Assembly (NCBI GenBank): GCA_947627465.1 | Contig: CANQWD010000001.1 | Location: 80,561-144,560 of the forward strand | Source of the DNA: an uncultured Clostridia bacterium | GTDB lineage: Bacteria > Bacillota > Clostridia > Oscillospirales > Ruminococcaceae | Direction of reading: 5' to 3' | DNA length: 64,000 nt | Shown here: one piece after another, positions 60,833 through 64,000 of the stretch | Numbering within the stretch: position 1 is the stretch's first letter | Layout of the letters: each line of letters starts with the position of its first letter | The notes under the pieces: generated by a model | Database searches by the model: none | Seen by the model: the letters and a program-made list of their open reading frames with translations, nothing else | Told to the model about the DNA's origin: nothing | Translations under genes and position numbers: made by a program

Positions 60833-60968
60833 TAATTGAAAATGCACAATGAAAAATTGATAATTGCGGTGCGCTTTGCGCGATTTTGATTGTACGCGGA
60901 CTTTGACGCCGCGTCAGCGTTTCCGTCCGCGACAGTAATTGTCAATTGTCAATTTTACATTGTCAATT
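60833..60968. repeat. Inverted AATTGTCAATT-type element between topoisomerase subunits
   Basis: The left arm AATTGAAAATGCACAATG...AATTGATAATT and the right arm TAATTGTCAATTGTCAATTTTACATTG are approximate inverses. They flank a GC-rich centre of about 65 bp that itself holds short stems (GCGC/GCGC, GGACTTTG...TCC). The unit is about 136 bp and resembles the element before efp with a larger centre. Confidence 0.75.
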
Positions 60969-60988
60969 TAAAAGTTGGAGCGTATAAA

Positions 60989-63211
60989 TTGAAGAAAAAG
61001 ACAACAAAAAAACCGCAGCCCAATGCGGTAAATGCATATATTGAGGGATCGGGACAGGTCGTCGAGACCAATATCGTGGAAACTCTTGAAGAAAACTATA
61101 TGCCCTATGCGATGAGTGTCATCGTGTCCAGAGCGCTTCCCGAGATCGACGGTTTCAAGCCGTCCCACAGAAAACTTTTATATACAATGTATAAAATGGG
61201 CTTGCTGAACGGTGCGCGAACGAAATCGGCGAATATCGTCGGACAGACAATGAAGCTCAACCCGCACGGCGACGCGGCAATCTACGAAACAATGGTGCGT
61301 TTGGCGCGCGGAAACGAGGCTCTGCTGCACCCCTACGTTGACAGCAAGGGCAACTTCGGCAAGGCTTACAGCCGCGATATGGCTTACGCGGCAAGCCGTT
61401 ACACCGAGGCGAAGCTTGACAACATCAGCGCGGAGCTGTTCGCCGACATCGACAAGGACGCGGTCGATATGGTGCCGAACTACGACAACTCAATGTTGGA
61501 GCCGAGCCTTTTTCCGGTGCGGTTTCCTGCGGTTTTGGTGAACTCGAATTTCGGACTTGCCGTTTCAATGGCGAGCAACATCTGTTCGTTCAATCTCGCA
61601 GAAGTGTGCGAGACGGCGGTCTCGCTTATCAAAAATCCCGAACATAACGCGCTTTCCACGCTTAAAGGTCCCGATTTTCCGGGCGGCGGCTACATCGTTT
61701 ACGACGAAACGGAAATGGAAAAGATATACCGAACGGGCTTGGGCTCGGTAAAGGTTCGCGCGAAGTATAATTTTGACGCGGAAGCGCGCTGTATAGAGGT
61801 TACGCAGATACCGCCGACGACCACCGTCGAAGCCATAATCGACCGTGTTGTCGATCTTGTGAAAGACGGAAAAGTCAAGGAAATATCCGACGTTCGCGAC
61901 GAGACCGACCTTTCGGGTTTGCGGCTGACGTTCGATTTGAAGAAAGGCTACGACCCCGATCAGGTTATGCTTAAGTTATTTAAGTTATCACCTCTGCAGG
62001 AGAATTTCAACTGTAACTTTAACGTGCTTATAGCGGGAACGCCGCGAGTAATGGGCGTTTACGAGATCTTAAACGAGTGGACGGACTTCCGCAGACAGTG
62101 CGTCAAGCGCAGAATTTACTTTGATTTAGGTAAAAAGAAAGAAAAACTGCACTTGCTGCAAGGTTTAAAAAAGATATTGATGGATATCGATTACGCAATT
62201 AAGCTAATTAGGGAAACCGAGGAGGAAGCCGAGGTCGTGCCGAATTTGATGATAGGATTTGGCATTGACGAGCCGCAGGCGGAATATGTTGCCGAGATAA
62301 AGCTGCGTCACATTAACAGGGAGTATATCCTCAAACGCACCGAGGAGACCGATAGCTTATCGAGCGAAATCCAAGAAATGGAAGATATCCTAAACTCTCC
62401 TAAGAAAATTGACAAGGTAATTATTAACGAGCTTAACGAGGTTGCGAAAAAGTACGCGCAGCCGCGCCGAACGCAGTTCCTGTACGACATGGCGGACGAT
62501 TACGTAATAGAGGAGGAGCAGCCCGAGGGCTATCCCGTCAACGTTTTCTTCACGCGCGAGGGATATTTCAAGCAGATAACGCCGAAATCGCTCAGAATGG
62601 CGAGCGAGCAGAAGCTCAAGGAAAACGACGAAGTCATATTTACCGCCGAGGTCTCAAACAACTCGGAGTTGCTGTTTTTCACGAACCAATTCAAGTGCTA
62701 CAAGTCGCGGTGCGGCGATTTTCCCGAAACGAAAGCGTCCGTTATGGGCGATTACATTCCCGCGAAGCTCGGAATGGAGGACGGTGAAACGCCGATATAC
62801 ATGGCGGTGACGGAGAATTTCTCGGAAACGCTGGTCATCTTCTTCCAAAACGGAAAGTGCGCAAAGATACCGTTTTCGTCCTTTGAAACGAAAACCAAGC
62901 GCAAGGTGCTTTTGAACGCGTATTCGGCGATTTCGCCTGTGGTAGCGATGTTTACGATAACCGAGGATTGTGATTTTGTGCTTAAATCCACGGCGGGCAA
63001 GGTGATCTTGTTCAACACCGCGCTTATTCTGGCAAAATCCGCGCGGGATACGCAGGGCGTTCAAGTAATGCGCTTAACAAAAGCGGAGCTTGCCGGCGCG
63101 TATCCTGCGGATAACGTTGAGATCGGCGATATAGAGCGCTTCCGCATAAAAACGGTTCCCGCCGCGGGGCTGCTTTCGGATGATGACATCGATCAATTAA
63201 AGTTAATTTAA
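60989..63211 (+). CDS. Type IIA DNA topoisomerase, A subunit (divergent)
   Basis: DNA-cleaving subunit, 740 residues. The catalytic Tyr138 is in AASRYTEAKL, with the winged-helix residues before it (MYKMGLLNGARTKSAN). The tower and coiled coil follow. The C-terminal region is a short beta-pinwheel of about 200 residues, and the GyrA box (QRRGGKG) is absent, so it should behave more like ParC (decatenation, relaxation) than gyrase. The start is TTG at 60989, after TTGGAGCG. The longer readings extend into the repeat element. It follows its B subunit. Confidence 0.9.
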   Translation: MKKKTTKKPQPNAVNAYIEGSGQVVETNIVETLEENYMPYAMSVIVSRALPEIDGFKPSHRKLLYTMYKMGLLNGARTKSANIVGQTMKLNPHGDAAIYETMVRLARGNEALLHPYVDSKGNFGKAYSRDMAYAASRYTEAKLDNISAELFADIDKDAVDMVPNYDNSMLEPSLFPVRFPAVLVNSNFGLAVSMASNICSFNLAEVCETAVSLIKNPEHNALSTLKGPDFPGGGYIVYDETEMEKIYRTGLGSVKVRAKYNFDAEARCIEVTQIPPTTTVEAIIDRVVDLVKDGKVKEISDVRDETDLSGLRLTFDLKKGYDPDQVMLKLFKLSPLQENFNCNFNVLIAGTPRVMGVYEILNEWTDFRRQCVKRRIYFDLGKKKEKLHLLQGLKKILMDIDYAIKLIRETEEEAEVVPNLMIGFGIDEPQAEYVAEIKLRHINREYILKRTEETDSLSSEIQEMEDILNSPKKIDKVIINELNEVAKKYAQPRRTQFLYDMADDYVIEEEQPEGYPVNVFFTREGYFKQITPKSLRMASEQKLKENDEVIFTAEVSNNSELLFFTNQFKCYKSRCGDFPETKASVMGDYIPAKLGMEDGETPIYMAVTENFSETLVIFFQNGKCAKIPFSSFETKTKRKVLLNAYSAISPVVAMFTITEDCDFVLKSTAGKVILFNTALILAKSARDTQGVQVMRLTKAELAGAYPADNVEIGDIERFRIKTVPAAGLLSDDDIDQLKLI

Positions 63212-63230
63212 GTAATTTAAGGAGGACACT

Positions 63231-64000
63231 ATGCTAACAGATATTGAGATCGCTCAGCAAGCGAAAATGCTGAAAATTGGGCAAATTGCACAAAAGCTTG
63301 GGATATCCGAGGAGGAAATCGAACCTTATGGGCACTACAAAGCCAAATTATCACAAAAACTCATCGACAGAGTGAGTGCGAACCCCGACGGCAAGCTGAT
63401 TTTGGTGACTGCGATAAACCCCACGCCCGCGGGCGAGGGAAAGACTACCACTTCGGTAGGTCTTTGCGAGGGTATGAACAAAATCGGCAAAAAGACCGTT
63501 GTGGCGCTTCGTGAACCGTCTCTCGGTCCTGTTTTCGGAATTAAAGGCGGCGCGGCCGGCGGCGGCTATTCTCAAGTCGTTCCTATGGAGGACATCAATC
63601 TGCACTTTACGGGCGATATGCACGCGATCACGTCCGCAAACAATCTTCTCGCCGCAATGATAGATAACTCAATTCAACAGGGAAATCCGCTTAACATCGA
63701 CGTTCGGCGTATCTTGTTTAAGCGCTGTCTCGATATGAACGACCGCGCTTTGAGAAATTGTATCGTCGGAATGGGCGGCAAGGTGAACGGTGTGCCGCGC
63801 GAGGATCATTTCCAGATATCGGTCGCGAGTGAAATTATGGCGATTTTGTGCTTAGCTAATGACTTAAACGACTTAAAAAAACGCCTCGGAAATATTCTCG
63901 TTGCGTACACTTACGACAACAAGCCCGTGTTCGCGCGTGATTTGAACGCCGTCGGAGCGATGACAGCGCTTCTTCGTGACGCGATAAATCCCAATCTCGT
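63231..64000 (+). CDS. fhs: Formate-tetrahydrofolate ligase (N-terminal part, cut by window edge)
   Basis: ATP-dependent synthesis of 10-formyl-THF from formate and THF, supplying one-carbon units. The first ~256 residues are present, and the gene runs off the window. It opens [20 protein letters not shown]; the P-loop [15 protein letters not shown] and the block [35 protein letters not shown] are diagnostic. GGAGGACACT precedes the ATG. It is 19 bp after the topoisomerase gene. Confidence 0.97.
   Translation, partial: MLTDIEIAQQAKMLKIGQIAQKLGISEEEIEPYGHYKAKLSQKLIDRVSANPDGKLILVTAINPTPAGEGKTTTSVGLCEGMNKIGKKTVVALREPSLGPVFGIKGGAAGGGYSQVVPMEDINLHFTGDMHAITSANNLLAAMIDNSIQQGNPLNIDVRRILFKRCLDMNDRALRNCIVGMGGKVNGVPREDHFQISVASEIMAILCLANDLNDLKKRLGNILVAYTYDNKPVFARDLNAVGAMTALLRDAINPNL

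Overview
The window is a gene-dense stretch of a low-to-mid GC (about half G+C by eye, not counted), spore-forming member of the Clostridia (Eubacteriales). An Oscillospiraceae-like gut bacterium is my best guess, but the sequence alone does not fix the family. Clostridial markers are the order plsX-rnc-(radical SAM)-smc-ftsY, nadD-yqeK-rsfS, efp next to a CD1247-type protein, a YlmC/YmxH protein, SpoIIID with a sigma-E-type promoter, a SpoID/SpoIID-like protein, Rex, and DUF1385-prmC. Almost all genes are on the + strand. Only spoIIID and the SpoIID-like gene are on the - strand. No tRNA, rRNA, CRISPR array or intact transposase was seen.

Layout. 1-6.8 kb: phospholipid acylation, RNase III, a radical SAM enzyme, SMC and FtsY in one overlapping operon. 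6.8-9.5 kb: dITPase, YhbY, NadD, YqeK and RsfS behind a strong promoter, then rpsU. 10-13.3 kb: YqeG phosphatase, an endonuclease-IV-like TIM barrel, dehydroquinase II and an M24 aminopeptidase homologue that has lost its metal ligands. 13.3-23.6 kb: efp, a CD1247-type protein, hisC, an MBL hydrolase, metY between two paralogous lipoproteins, a YkpA/YbiT-like ABC-F protein, an exonuclease, a HAD phosphatase and YmxH. 23.7-25.7 kb: rpsB-tsf behind a long, heavily folded leader. 25.7-33.9 kb: spoIIID, a PLP lyase, a CrtO-like acyltransferase, a GNAT, YloC, an FMN riboswitch with ribU, DUF5662, an Ltp-type repeat lipoprotein and small membrane proteins. 34-46 kb: the oxidative branch from citrate to 2-oxoglutarate, namely aconitase, isocitrate dehydrogenase and citrate synthase. 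These three are spread among uncharacterised genes, with the redox repressor Rex between them and a Rex-box-like dyad on the aconitase promoter. 46-51 kb: membrane protein, lipoprotein, two-component system, DUF1385. 51.8-57 kb: prmC, recA, recX, rimO, lipoprotein, pgsA. 57-64 kb: DUF3592 and DUF4261 proteins, a divergent type IIA topoisomerase pair and the start of formate-tetrahydrofolate ligase.

Most striking observations. (1) A 156-bp palindromic, MITE-like element with a 3-bp TAA target duplication splits a membrane-protein gene at 40876-41664. Removing the element plus one TAA (159 bp) restores an uninterrupted frame that aligns with the intact paralogue just upstream. (2) An XRE regulator carries about 23 uninterrupted glycine pentads. 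(3) Complex nested inverted repeats form the leaders of rpsB and acnA. (4) A family of inverted AATTGTCAATT-type intergenic repeats recurs at four loci. (5) A PARG-like macrodomain protein sits in a set of small unknown genes, two of which begin MGLF. Sixteen sigma-A-type promoters were found. Fifteen show exactly 17-bp spacing, and most also have a TG upstream of the -10 box.
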